Shown here piece after piece: positions 34,540 to 46,394 of a DNA stretch of 64,000 bases. Numbering within the stretch: the stretch's first letter is position 1; every line of letters starts with the position of its first letter. The notes under the pieces are model-generated. The model did not search any database. It was not told where the DNA came from and worked only from the letters and a program-made list of their open reading frames with translations. The DNA lies in assembly GCA_031308135.1 (NCBI GenBank), contig JAHLJT010000631.1:266834948-266898947 (forward strand). Direction: 5' to 3'. The DNA is from Acheta domesticus. Its lineage: Eukaryota > Arthropoda > Insecta > Orthoptera > Gryllidae. Position numbers and translations under genes: made by a program.

Positions 34540-37249
34540 AAGGGGTTCCTTAGGTTGTTGCAGGTGAACTGTCGTAGTATAATCAATAAAGAAATAGAGT
34601 TTTGGAATCTAGTTGATGCCTGCGATCCCGACATAGTGATAGGGACTGAGTCGTGGCTAACTGAGGAAATCGGGTCCTCTGAAATTTTTCATTCCCATTA
34701 CAAGATCCTTAGGAGGGATAGAATTAGCAGAGGGGGCGGAGTCTTTATTTGCGTCAAAGAGGACATTAATATTAGATTAGAGTGGGTCAGTAGAGAGTTT
34801 GAAATGATGGGAATAGAAATTATTACGTCAGGAACTGTTTTAGAAATTATTGCATGCTATAGGCCTCCGAGCGATGGATATGACATTTTAGATAACATCA
34901 TTCAGAGAACGGGAAACGAAAATGGCCATGCTATTGTTATTGGAGGCGACTTAAATATTCCGAGCGTAAACTGGGAGGGAACCGTTAGCGAAGGGAAAGT
35001 CCAAAATTTAGTAAACGGGCTGGTCTGGGAAGGGGGTTTTATCCAGGTAGTTCGGACCGGGACGCGACAGGATGCGATTTTGGATGTCTACCTAATTAGG
35101 CCGAAAGAACTTTTCATATCTTGTGAAGTTGTTGAGGGTATTAGTGACCACAAAGCGGTTCTTCTTGACTTAGACGGAAATATTTCAAGGAAAAGGCCAT
35201 TACAATAGGAACGAAAGTACGGCAATACAAGGAAAGCAAATGTAAGCGGGCTTCAAGGTTTCTTTAGGGAACAATATGACCGCTTTCTAAGAACAGAGGG
35301 CGGTATGAAAGAAATATGGGGCGTGTTTAAAGATATTATATACGAAGCTTTGCAAAAGTTTGTTCCGTGCAAAATTCTAAAAATAATCCGGGATCCAGAA
35401 TACTACAATGCAAAAATTAGGAGATATGAAGAGGATAACGAGAAATGCATTTACGAACAGAAAGCGTAGTAGCGAGCATATGAATATTTTTCGAAATCAT
35501 TCAAAAGAATTGGAGCGCGAAAAGAAAATTGCTCAGGAGGCATATTTTAAAGAATATTCTAGGTGGGAAGGGAAATAACTGGACAGGCTTTTATAAATAT
35601 GTTCGTAGAAGGAAAGGAAATAAAGAGGATATCCCAGTTATTCGCGAAAATGGAAACACGCTAATTACTGACAAATCGGGCAAAAGCGGATGCATTTAAT
35701 AAGTATTTTAGTTCGGTTTTCAAAAATAGTACGGACCATCCATTTATTCAAGGTTCGGTTGCGAATCAGTTTTAATATTGAAGTAAACGTTCTATGGAAT
35801 AAAGTAAAGTCAATGAAAAATGGTAAGTCAAGGGGTCCAGACGACATTTCTACGGATTTAATTAAACTGGCAGGAAAGGCAATATTACCGTACCTAATTA
35901 GAATTTTTCACGTGTCTTTGAATAATTCAAAAGTACCGGAAGATTGGAAATTAGCCTTTGTCGTACCAATTTTTAAAAGTGGTGACAAAACTAAACTATG
36001 CAATTATAGGCCGGTAAGTCTTACGACAGTGGTGTGCAAGCTTATGGAGCATCTAGTTGGGAGTTACATTAAGAAAGAATGGGAAATTAAAAAATGGCTC
36101 TACGATGGGCAACACGGGTTCAGGAGTGGTTATTCATGCGAAAGTCAGGTAGTCACGCTATTTCAGGATCTAGCAGATGAAATTGACGCGGGCGGGAGAG
36201 TAGATGCAGTAGTTATAGATTTTGCTAAAGCATTTGATGTCGTTCCACACGATCGGCTTGTACAGAAATTAATGAATTCAGGCATAGATCCCAGGGTGGT
36301 GGCGTGGATTAGCGAGTTTCTGCGAGATAGAAAACAGAAAGTCCGAATTGGACAAGAGTTATCTTCCGGGGCAAGCGTTACGTCAGGAATACCGCAGGGG
36401 AGTGTCATTGGACCCCTTCTATTTCTAGCTTTCGTCAATGATCTGCCGGCGCAATTAACCTCAAATGTTCGGCTATTTGCAGACGATTGCATAATATATC
36501 GTAGTATTAACTCGAAAAGAGATGAAGAAATACTGCAAAAGGATCTTGATGCGTTACATTACTGGGCGGAAAATAACGGAATGTCCATAAATAGCTCTAA
36601 AAGTAAATTCATCACTTTTGGCAGGGTCATAATTACAGTGAAACACATTACCGTTTAAATAATGAACATTTATTCCGAGAGTTTCCTCGTGCAAGTACCT
36701 AGGAATTCATTTCGATAGTAAATTAAGTTGGAAAAAACACGTAGATTTTGTTGTAGGGAAAGCCTGGCGATCTCTTCACTTTGTAATGCGCCATCCTAAA
36801 AAAGAGTACGGCAAACGCGAGGGAAATTGCTTATTTATCTCTTGTTCGTCCAATAATGGAATATGGAACAATTTGTTGGGATCCGCACAAGATTATGCAG
36901 TGTAAACACTTGGAAAGGATTCAGCATAGGGCAGCTAAATTTACTTTCAGGGACAAGAAAACGGCAGGGTGGGATTCACTCAAAAACAGGCGATCAGTAG
37001 CAAGACTCTGCGCCTTGTATAAAGCTTATAATGGTCATCCAGCTTGGAAAGAAATTAATCGGCGGCTATGTATTCCTACATACATCAGTAGAGTGGATCA
37101 CAGGCACAAAATAAATTTAAGACAGCAGAGAACGGATGTCGGGAAATTTTCTTTATACAAAGCGAACGATTACGGAATGGAATAGATTGCCTGCAAAAGC
37201 CTTTGAACCCTTTCCTCAAAGTGTTCAACAGTTTAGGAAATTAATTTAG
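34540..37249 (+). pseudogene. LINE ORF2: AP endonuclease + reverse transcriptase (disrupted)
   Basis: The endonuclease part shows LLQVNCRSI, GTESWL, RGGGVFICV, GGDLNIPSVNWEG and SDHKAV, which are the apurinic endonuclease motifs. An in-frame TAG follows at 35206. The frame then continues (GLQGFFREQYDRFLR) to a second stop near 35467. The RT part (frame 35690-36658) has NGKSRGPDDIS, VPIFKSGDK, NYRPVSL, GFRSGYSCESQ, VVIDFAKAFDVV, GIPQGSVIGPLLF and LFADDCII, so the FADD catalytic motif is intact. The C-terminal part (36856-37249) needs two more frame changes and ends PQSVQQFRKLI-stop at 37247. Family assignment to CR1/L2 is from these motifs. Confidence 0.9.
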
Positions 37250-37534
37250 GGTATTATTAAGTAAATGAGGGAGAATAGTGGGTTATATAGCGATGCATAA
37301 GTGTTCTATTGTGAAGTGAGGTGTAGTGCAGTGTGTAGCAGAGAAATGAAGAAGGAAATGTTTTCAGGTCTTAGTGAAGTGAAGTGAAGTGCAGTGAAGT
37401 GCAGTGTAATACTAATGCATTGTGTGTGTGTTTTCTCTCTTAATGTAATTTAATGTTTTATGAATCAGTCAGTTTTTAATATTATTATCATTATTTTATC
37501 ATTATTTTACCATTACAATTAGTATATTAATTTG

Positions 37535-37565
37535 CTTCTTATTATTATTATTATTATTATTGTTG

Positions 37566-37601
<36 letters not shown>

Positions 37602-37602
37602 G
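37535..37602 (+). repeat. ATT/GTT microsatellite
   Basis: Imperfect run of ATT triplets with a GTT GTT GTT interruption, in the 3' UTR of the LINE. Confidence 0.9.
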
Positions 37603-37705
37603 TGGTTTTGGAGTTCTATATTACAGAAAGGCTGTGTATATTTATGTTTTTGTAATTAGCTGCCACCGGGTTATGCCCAATTGCAGTTTAAATAAATCTA
37701 ATCTA

Positions 37706-37985
37706 AAAATCGGACATATGCCATATGCCATGTTATTTCACTCTATTCAGACAAGAAATTTAAAGAAAAGATTTGGATCCGTTTTTGAGAAAATTTTGAA
37801 AGTCTCCCGGGGCTTCATATAAAGTAGCCCCAAATTTTGAAGAATCTTTTTCAAAATCTCAAAGCTTTGACTAGAACCAGATTGACCGGGAAAATGTCCA
37901 TTTTGGAAGAAATCCTACGTATGGTTTAGGCGCTAGCAGTGTTCACAGACGGACAGACAGACAGATGGACCTTTTCCTTTGAAGA
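37706..37985 (-). repeat. Family A, copy A8, right part
   Basis: This continues the reversed copy after the LINE: 'AATCGGACATATGCCATG', the TTTGGATCCGTTTTTGAG module core, 'GCTTCATATAAAGTAGCCCC', then the CAGACGGACAGACAG microsatellite. It loses similarity near 37985 before reaching the hairpin end. Confidence 0.75.
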
Positions 37986-39047
37986 AGTAGCAAAAAAGAC
38001 TTACTTAGGGCAGTAAGAAATTTGTAATTTGTATTTTTTATTTTATTTATTTATGCATTAATATCTCAATTCATTTGTATTCTTTTTTTGCTACTTCATC
38101 TCATTTTTCCTTTTGTTGCTAGAGGCCCACTGAAGATGTGAAATGTTAATCCCGAAAGTGACTGTGGGCATATGTTGAATTAATAAACAATAAAATCTTA
38201 AAATAGGTTGATTATCCCTTACGTCTAATTCCAATTTTTCATTATTGTTGATTTCATGTAAATAATTGGTGTCGCACTATTATCGCAAGCTCATAGTTAT
38301 TATTCATTCATTTATATTTTCAACCGGATGACACTCAAATCACGATTTTAGACACTGCTAATCGATTATTATTCATTAGTAATTCAAACTCTGCAACGGT
38401 TGCGGCACTCCGTACCGCACGTGCTTTGTCATGTAAGAATAATATTTGAGTATTTTATCCACTAGAATTCTAACGGCTGTTTTGTTATTGAGCTTTAGGT
38501 CATAGATTTTGGAGTACTAACTACTAATTCAAATTTAAATGCGTTGTTTCTGAAGAAACGTTAGAAGGCACGTTTGCGCCGTATTCATTCCCCTTCATGT
38601 AACACGTACCAAGACATGGAGGGAGCGTGTGATGCAACAAGTTCTTATTGATTTTGTTATTTCGTATGCTTTTTAGTTAGTTATTATCAAATAAATGTAT
38701 AAAACATAAATAAGGAATATTTCCTTTACATTCAATAACAAAAGTAATAACCATTGACGCGGAAATCGAAGTTGATGAATGCGGCACGCGCCTGCCGGTG
38801 GGAAGTGACGCACCTGCCGGAGGGTTAGGTTCATGTCGGTCCTGCCCCATTTATGCATATGGCCGTGGTAACCTGTGGCTCCATCTCATTGCATTGTCTT
38901 GCGTGAGGAAGCGAGTTCCTGAATCGCAAATCGCAAGCAGATCTCACTGCCGCACATCCGGTCAGGGCTGGAAGGATTAAGGAACTGATGTGATAGGACA
39001 GAATGGGAATTTTCCCCCCGCCGTAAGTACAACTGAAAACATTCATC
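37986..39047. other. AT-rich DNA, mostly unrecognised
   Basis: At 38130-38200 'GAAGATGTGAAATGTTAATC' and nearby sequence recalls the tail of a Penelope-like element, but no RT is attached. Nothing else is supported. Confidence 0.3.
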
Positions 39048-39123
39048 TTTTGCGGGTTTCAAACCTACGCCTTGTGTTCGTACGTTGGCACTCCTGTCGC
39101 AAACCCCTATCCTACAAGGCCGA
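39048..39123 (-). repeat. tRNA-like sequence, probable SINE head
   Basis: The minus strand has a box A-like TAGGATAGGGGT and, about 45 nt on, a box B-like GGTTTGAAACCCGC. The spacing fits a tRNA, but a proper acceptor stem is not evident. A SINE or tRNA pseudogene is likely. Confidence 0.45.
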
Positions 39124-39477
39124 CCGACTTGTACTATTTGTAATCATGAGCCTATACGTAAAATTGTAATAATATAATGAAGTAATAATAATACTAATAT
39201 TCATATAAATAATGTAAATTGTGTTTGTGGCAGGTGCATGTTCCATTTGTTGTGTTTGCGACATGTGAGACATTTCTAGTGTCTCGTAGAACTCTCACAC
39301 CCTAATTCATCTATAATAATTACCTGGACGGGTAAAGTAATTGGATGCAATCGGTATGTGCGTGTAACGAAAGAAACTAGCTTTCTGTACTAAGAAGAAT
39401 AGTTAAAGTCCTGCGATGGGGCCACGAGTTACTACGGGCATTCATGTAAAGATGGCTCAGCACCGAGAAGGGCCTAA

Positions 39478-39719
39478 TGGTGGCTCCACACGTTCGGCAT
39501 TCGCCGAGCAGCGAGCTACTGCTGCGGCCCGATCCCGACCAGCTGATTGTTTCGGCGAATATTCGCTCCCTTGATGTGTCCAAAAGACCGACACGCGGCT
39601 GGTGGGGCGAGCGCCGAATGTTCGTCATCCGGCAAATAGCAAGTGATCCGTCCACACTACTCGGGATTCGGCGAGCGGTTGCTCGCAGTTCGCCGAATAG
39701 CGAAAGTGTGGAGACGCCT
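39478..39719. mobile_element. Harbinger-like MITE
   Basis: The ends TGGTGGCTCCACACGTTCGG and the inverse of the right end, AGGCGTCTCCACACTTTCGC, are inverted repeats of about 28 bp, with further ATTCG.CGA matches inside. TAA is present on both sides (39475-39477 and 39720-39722), matching the 3 bp target site of PIF/Harbinger elements. No coding capacity. Confidence 0.65.
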
Positions 39720-39724
39720 TAAGG

Positions 39725-41689
39725 CAGGGGTCCTCAAACTACGGCCCGAGGGCAGACCTGCACAACGCCTGCTCCCGGGGCATTCTGCACTTGCGAGCCG
39801 ATCGTCTGCCCGTGGCAGCCCGAAAGTGCAAGCAGTGAGGAGTAGGAAGCTTTGCGCGGAGGGGAGAAGTCTGACGTAGCACGACGCGGCGCGCTAGATT
39901 GAATGCCTGGGCGTCTAATAATGATCCATGCTTCAAAACTAAATACCCATTTGTTTAAATGGATTAGGTCTAGTATTTCAAGTTACCAGGGTCATAATTC
40001 ACTGTTTACGTTGTGTATACTACTGTATATCCACCTTTGTATCCACCACTGTATGTATTTTTCATTTCTAATTTTTTTTAAAGAAAACATGCTCATTGTG
40101 ACTTAAGCATTATTTTAAAGCAATAGCTTTAAAATATATGCTTATATATAAGAAAAAATTATTTAATTCTATCTAACAAAAAATTGCAATTTAATAATTG
40201 ATTGTTCACCAGGAATGTGTTATAATCTCCAAATCATAGAAAAATGAACAAAATCGTGAGAGCGATCTCTCACACTCAAGAATTGACATAAAAATAGAAT
40301 ATGTGACAATTCCAAGAAGGGTAATGTTTAAATAGCACATTTGTGGCAATTTTTCCCCATATGAAACTGAATAAAAGAGATCAACGAGCAAACTTCTGTG
40401 ACGATATGTTATGGGCAATCATAAGATAATCATGGGTATTGGTTAAATAGAATGCAAAGGGCTTTATATTTTTTATACGATGTCGTAAACGACTCTACAC
40501 TCTTGTCAGATATTAGAACAGAAAAATAATCATTACTTTTTTTAAGAACATATGTTTTTGCTTTGAGAGAACCGTCTTGCTCATTTAAACATAGTTAATA
40601 AAAATAGTTTATTGCTGTCATCATCAAACAAAAACAATTCTCTATCAAAATTTTGTTTTTTAGCACAACACTAATTTGTGATTTACATCGTAGCAAAAGC
40701 GAATTACATTATAAGCCCTACAAGCAATTATAATACTTGGTGTCGAAATCTAATATGTATTATTCGTTGTAGTTTCATATTTTCTCCCTGTCATATACCG
40801 AGAACAAACTTTGCAATATAATACAAACGACAATATTACTTGAACGGTATATGACCGTCATGTTCTTGCCGATTGTTCTTTAATTTACGCGCTATCTTTC
40901 GAATTGCGCATTCTGATTTGGTGGTCCCCACTCCTAGATTGGTCTCATCCCCACCCTTCATCGATTTTCCTCATTTGCACCCGAGTTGGCCCGCACGCAG
41001 CTCCTGAGGTCAGTGAAAGTGCAAAATGCTGTGCAGGTCTGCCCGAGAGCCCCATGCGGCCCGCCGAGGACATTTATACGGCCCTTAAAGAATTTTTTTC
41101 TTAAAATTGGCACATTTTTTTATTATGTGTTTGGGTGTGTGTAGGGATGGCAAAAAAATCTATGGTTTTAAAAACAAAGATGTTTTTCTACCAGAAACAT
41201 CGATATTTTGCTTTCGATGTTTTCTTCATATCGATATTTTGTTGCCAAAACATCTGTGTTTTTTTAAAAATTGTTTTTATAAAGCAATAATATTGTTAAT
41301 TTATTTTGCGCATTTATTTGCGTTATCCTCTTTACCACCCTGTACATTTTGCCAGCGCAATCTGAGGAGTTTGGGATCTGCTCGCGTTATGACTATATGT
41401 ATCGGTATGCCTGTCATTGCCTGAACTCTGTCTCTCAAGGCCTGTCTTCACGATGGAATATGTCACGGTACCTCGAGTCTTTCTCAGTTATGCCGCTTTC
41501 GCGACCGTATCAAGCAGTGCTTGTGACCATGCAACATCTAGCGGCAGGACCAAGAAAGACGCGAAATGCCTTGTGATCGGCCAAAGGGGCTTGAGAGGCA
41601 GAGTTAGAAAATCGCACTATATAATCCGGCCCTCCGACGGCCTGAGGGACAGTGAACTGGCCCCCCATTTAAAAAGTTGAAGACCCCTG
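39725..41689. mobile_element. Non-autonomous hAT-like transposon with perfect 8 bp TSD
   Basis: The left end CAGGGGTCCTCAAACT and right end (inverse) CAGGGGTCTTCAACTTTT are terminal inverted repeats of hAT type. CCTTAAGG occurs immediately outside both (39717-39724 and 41690-41697), a perfect 8 bp target duplication. The ~1965 bp interior has no transposase. Its left part (GGGCAGACCTGCACA) is matched in inverse near 41030-41045, so the interior may itself be composite. Confidence 0.82.
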
Positions 41690-41969
41690 CCTTAAGGGCC
41701 AGGGCCCATCAACTCCCATACAACGTGGTGAAGACCATTACAGTTTCGCCCTCTCCAGCAGAACTTCTTACAGGAACTAAAATACGAATACTGTCAACGA
41801 TACTTCAAACGTGTGTGGCTGCTACGTAGGTTCGCATTACGTTCAAGCAGGCGCGTAATGTACAAAAGATAGCGTCGATGTTCGCGCTTTCTTCATCGGT
41901 TCTGATATGAATATATTTTTGAATAATTGAACATTTAGAAGAAACTTTTCGTATGTCCACAATTTTTAG

Positions 41970-42217
41970 GTGCCGATGTTGGCGAGCCTGCACCCGGCGA
42001 CACCAGCGCTTCCTACAGTAGCACCCTCGAGCTTTGTCCGCCGGTTTTGATGGAGAGTTGCAGGGCGCTGCTTCAGAGCAAGTGGGCGCGGTGTTCAGGG
42101 AGCGAGGAAGCTCTTCGTGGCAAATTGACCCGGGAGGCAGGGGTATTTTCCGCGCGGAGGGGGGCCGACGTCGATATGTGGTGTCTGAGAAGGAGTGAAG
42201 CAAAACCGGAGAGATAG
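41970..42217 (+). CDS. Candidate 3'-terminal exon (possibly of ITIH-like gene 1)
   Basis: A GC-rich block follows the acceptor 'CACAATTTTTAG'. Read in phase 1 it is open for 82 codons (GADVGEPAPGDTSASYSSTL, then LCPPVLMESCRALLQ) to a TAG at 42215. Phase 1 is exactly what the last recognised gene 1 exon (29110) requires. The copy at 50117 has several one-base indels and a premature stop. No domain is recognised. A minus-strand frame (41805-42203) is equally long, so strand and gene assignment are inference. Confidence 0.35.
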
Positions 42218-42649
42218 CTCTGGCTCATTAGAGAGGGAACTAACTCAGACGAGAAAGTCAGTAGCATTTGTAGCACTTCCTTTGTGGATATAATTCGATT
42301 TTTTATGCAGTAGGTCAAAAATAGTCAAAAATGCCTCATTTGACATCTAAATTACAAGAATAATATAAAAACGTCTCCATTTCTGTTTTGTAATATGTTG
42401 CGCTTTCCGAGTGATCATTTGATGTATTTATCTATTACAATTTGGTACCCTTATTTCAAACATTCCCATGCTGGGAAGATAGATCCTATATATGGTAATG
42501 AGGATATGTTCGAATAATTTCTTTCTGAAAATAACATTATTGTTCGTTATTTAGTACAATATAATAAACAAAGCAAATAAATAGCATCGATCTCTCAATT
42601 AATAATTCCAAATAAAAATTCCTGGATCAAATACTTGTAAATTATTGTG

Positions 42650-43280
42650 TTAAAATGTTGGGGTCAAAAGTGACCCCGGCGGTAACCGTGCGGTCACAAT
42701 GACCGGCGAGGAAAAGTAACTCACTGTCCTCTCGACCGGTGCAACGCAGGAAGTTTTGGTTTAACAGTACCTTCTTATCTCTTTCTAGATAATGTTCGGC
42801 GTGGGCTAGCTTATCTAGTTGCAGCCGTTCGCTTCTGAGAATCGGTTGAAATTACGGATCGGTCTCGATGACCGCACCTCACCACTAGTAGACGTTTATA
42901 CTTAGTGCACGTTTATACCTAGTAAATTATTTTCATTAAATGTGAATTTATTATTAAAATAAAGATTGTTTAATGTAGTCAATATCATTTCAAAGCCCTC
43001 CTATGGTATTTCAATAGCCAGCTGTGAAAAAAGTATGGAGCAATATATGACCTGAAATTCTGTCAATGAGTCATTAAAAAATATATCATTTTCTGTTATT
43101 TTATAAACTACAAACTCTTCGATTTTTCTCTTTATTACATTCTCTGTGGAACGTGAAAAAATTGTGAATTTCGATGTGAAATGAAATAACGAATATATTC
43201 AGTCTAAAACTCTCCCGGTCAGATTGACCGCACGTCACGGCAACAGATGTTCGAAGGCACGTCAACCAGTTGACGGTTAA
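42650..43280. mobile_element. TTAA-flanked MITE (piggyBac-like), copy 1
   Basis: Bounded by TTAA at 42650-42653 and 43277-43280. The left end carries the hairpin GGGGTCA..TGACCCC (42660-42677) and GTGCGGTCACAATGACCGG. The right end carries CCGGTCAGATTGACCGCAC and the hairpin GTCAACCAGTTGAC (43261-43274). The GTGCGGTCA..TGACCGG blocks are inverted relative to each other. No coding capacity. The first recognised gene 2 exon starts 20 bp after the right TTAA. Confidence 0.55.
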
Positions 43281-43300
43281 TCATTCTAATCTGATTGCAG

Positions 43301-43377
43301 ATTCTAACTTCGCAATCCTCTCTGCGTGCGAGCTGTATCGAAGAATGTCATATGATAGCAACAAATCAAGCGTCATC
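43301..43377 (+). CDS. Copy 1 of gene 2 early exon
   Basis: Identical in length (77 nt) and splice sites to 51460-51536: acceptor CTGATTGCAG, donor GTGAGT. It lies in duplicated segment copy 1. Confidence 0.55.
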
Positions 43378-44032
43378 GTGAGTATAGCTGATTTAGTTAT
43401 GAAAGCTATTGATTGGACAGTAATACCGTTATATGTTTCATTGAGCACTCGTGCTTTTTAGCCTTTGCCAAGATATTTTTTAAACATTCGTTTCGCATCA
43501 CACTACTCGTTATTTTTTGAAAATAAGAAACAATGAATGCAACAGTCTTTGAGTCTCAAGAATATTTATTTTAACACTACCAGCTAAAAACGACTTCGTG
43601 TCATACCACCTTTTTTTGAAAATGGCGAATATTTTTCCTATTTTCTATTTTAACAAAAGATTTGGTGTAGGTCTTTATAGTCTAACTTCTAGTTTCCAAT
43701 CATAGCTTAAATTACTGAAGTATATTGGGAGTTTGTAGTTTTCAAACAAAATCTGCGTATTTTTTTGCGGAGAATCTCAATCCACTATAAAAAATAGGGG
43801 TTCCCATTTGAAATTCGCAAGTTTGCCCCACCCCCCCACACCAGGGGGAGGAGGTGGCAGGTCGAGATTGGTATCATCCAATAGGCCCCTCTGAGGTAAA
43901 CACATTTATTTGATGCATTTATTGATATGATTCTTAGTTTTCAAGATATTTAGATGTCTCGAGATAATAGAATCACCCTGTATAGTGCTTCAAGAGCATC
44001 ACTTTGATTACCTTCTCGCATTTTCTCTTCAG

Positions 44033-44189
44033 CGCGGTGATATTAAAGTTCTGGAAATACGGTCTGACGTCCATCACCGCTATGCCCGGACACAAGTGCT
44101 GGTTGTTATGGAGAATCCTGCCCGACGGCCCCAACAGCTGACGTCACTGCAGTGCTTCCTGACGAAGCCTTCATTTCAGGCTTTGAAGT
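44033..44189 (+). pseudogene. Copy 1 of gene 2 VIT exon, frameshifted
   Basis: It corresponds to 52188-52345 but is 157 rather than 158 nt. One C is inserted, and one A and one T are missing around 44115-44140. The frame is lost after VLVVMENPA. Splice sites are intact. The errors could be real decay or uncorrected sequencing errors beside the N gap. Confidence 0.8.
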
Positions 44190-44218
44190 GTGAGTATTCA
44201 GTAACGGATACGTAAAAC

Positions 44219-44265
44219 AACACACACGCACGCACGCACACACACACACTCACTCACTCACTCAC
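44219..44265 (+). repeat. AC / ACTC microsatellite
   Basis: (CACG), (CA) and (CTCA) runs directly after the VIT exon donor. The counterpart at 52376-52430 has two more CTCA units. Confidence 0.9.
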
Positions 44266-44591
44266 AAGTACAAAGCATGACTACCCTCTGCACATATTTA
44301 GCGAGTGCAGAGCGAAAGGTGATAATTATACCATTATCTATGTCAAAATACACTTAATTTTCTGTATCTTGTCACAAATAATCGTCACATTCATTAAAGT
44401 AACGTGAGAAATGATACATGAAGTGTTACTGTCTCACATGTGGCAATAGATTCCGCCAACACACAATTATTCAACATTCACCACTAATATCATTCTTCTT
44501 CATGGATTAATCTGTGAGACAGTTTTCGAATCATCTAACATGTTATCATTTGTACACTTATATGATAGTAGCAGATAATAGAAGTAGAAAC

Positions 44592-45394
44592 TAGTGGTTC
44601 TACAGAATATCACAGACTTTCCCGTATTAGTTTCTATTTCCTTGGGTCTTCGCTAGCTATTCGGAATTGCCACTTACTCTTTCTTGCCAGCTACCATCTA
44701 TCACCGCCAAAAGTACATTATTTTGTCATTCTCTTAATTTTTTCCGTATCCTATTGGTAAAACGAAACTACAATTTAGAATATTAAAGAACCAAACCTAG
44801 CCCTAAATTGCAATTTTATTTCCAAAATTATGTGCTGTTTTAAAGAAAATTGCATTTCAGCGCTATTAAAAATGCGAATTTGCAGCTCATTTTCACAGAA
44901 AATTTTTGAGTTTTCAAAATACTTTATTTTAAGTTATTTTGAAGTACATACACTCACAAATATAATAATATTTACAAATTGCTGTAATGTGAATATTAAA
45001 GATGTGAGAAATCTATTAAAAAATTACATACTGTTAATTTTTGAAAAAACAAAAAAAAAATCCTCAATAAACTTACCACATATTAAAGAATGCAATTAGC
45101 ACTACCCGATCCAAAGGTTTGAAGAAATTTTTTAGCCAGTTATGAGAAAATGGGGTTGAGCGTTTCTAAAAACGTGGAAATTTCAGCTAGTTTTCACATA
45201 AAAACGGTTGTGTTTTCAGTAAACTTTACTTGATATTATTTGAAGCACATGTTACTCATAAATAGAATTATGTGAACAAGTCGCCGCTATTGTAAATATT
45301 AACGACGTGGGAGACAAATCAAAAAAATTACACTTTTGCAATTTGAAAAAAAACAAAAGAATAGAGAAAATGGCGTTTATGTCATCTCATAGGG
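44592..45394 (-). repeat. Family A, copy A9 (cut by gap)
   Basis: The reversed copy starts at 'ACTAGTGGTTCTACAGAAT' and runs into the N gap within the third module. It is the duplicate of copy A11. Confidence 0.8.
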
Positions 45395-46394
45395 NNNNNN
45401 NNNNNNNNNNNNNNNNNNNNNNNNNNNNNNNNNNNNNNNNNNNNNNNNNNNNNNNNNNNNNNNNNNNNNNNNNNNNNNNNNNNNNNNNNNNNNNNNNNNN
45501 NNNNNNNNNNNNNNNNNNNNNNNNNNNNNNNNNNNNNNNNNNNNNNNNNNNNNNNNNNNNNNNNNNNNNNNNNNNNNNNNNNNNNNNNNNNNNNNNNNNN
45601 NNNNNNNNNNNNNNNNNNNNNNNNNNNNNNNNNNNNNNNNNNNNNNNNNNNNNNNNNNNNNNNNNNNNNNNNNNNNNNNNNNNNNNNNNNNNNNNNNNNN
45701 NNNNNNNNNNNNNNNNNNNNNNNNNNNNNNNNNNNNNNNNNNNNNNNNNNNNNNNNNNNNNNNNNNNNNNNNNNNNNNNNNNNNNNNNNNNNNNNNNNNN
45801 NNNNNNNNNNNNNNNNNNNNNNNNNNNNNNNNNNNNNNNNNNNNNNNNNNNNNNNNNNNNNNNNNNNNNNNNNNNNNNNNNNNNNNNNNNNNNNNNNNNN
45901 NNNNNNNNNNNNNNNNNNNNNNNNNNNNNNNNNNNNNNNNNNNNNNNNNNNNNNNNNNNNNNNNNNNNNNNNNNNNNNNNNNNNNNNNNNNNNNNNNNNN
46001 NNNNNNNNNNNNNNNNNNNNNNNNNNNNNNNNNNNNNNNNNNNNNNNNNNNNNNNNNNNNNNNNNNNNNNNNNNNNNNNNNNNNNNNNNNNNNNNNNNNN
46101 NNNNNNNNNNNNNNNNNNNNNNNNNNNNNNNNNNNNNNNNNNNNNNNNNNNNNNNNNNNNNNNNNNNNNNNNNNNNNNNNNNNNNNNNNNNNNNNNNNNN
46201 NNNNNNNNNNNNNNNNNNNNNNNNNNNNNNNNNNNNNNNNNNNNNNNNNNNNNNNNNNNNNNNNNNNNNNNNNNNNNNNNNNNNNNNNNNNNNNNNNNNN
46301 NNNNNNNNNNNNNNNNNNNNNNNNNNNNNNNNNNNNNNNNNNNNNNNNNNNNNNNNNNNNNNNNNNNNNNNNNNNNNNNNNNNNNNNNNNNNNN
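45395..46394. other. Assembly gap, 1000 N
   Basis: Exactly 1000 N, the size often used for a gap of unknown length. It hides the end of family A copy A9, the start of copy A10 and one end of the piggyBac-like element. Confidence 0.99.

Larger units (their letters stand above)
32962..37705 (+). mobile_element. Non-LTR retrotransposon, CR1/L2-like, near full length
   Basis: A ~4.74 kb element sits inside family A copy A8. The flanks join perfectly when it is removed (GTGAAAAT + CGGAC, as in copy A10 at 49229), with AAAAT repeated on both sides. The 5' end has an inverted repeat CTGACGTCCAG..CTGGACGTCAG (32964-32992) and an 18 bp tandem. ORF1 has a 2A-like motif and an SGNH esterase domain. ORF2 has AP endonuclease and reverse transcriptase. 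The 3' UTR holds GTGAA/GTGCA and ATT microsatellites and ends in an AATCTAATCTAA tail. Frameshifts and stops make this copy inactive. Confidence 0.92.
41610..45394 (+). repeat. Large duplicated segment, copy 1
   Basis: Collinear with 49747-53566 at very high identity. Differences are mostly scattered one-base indels, many in homopolymers. The segment begins inside the hAT-like element ('AAAATCGCACTATATAATCC'). It holds a candidate exon (41970), a TTAA MITE, two exons of ITIH-like gene 2 and a family A copy, and is cut by the N gap. The VIT exon in this copy is frameshifted. It may be a true tandem duplication or an unmerged haplotype. Confidence 0.93.
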
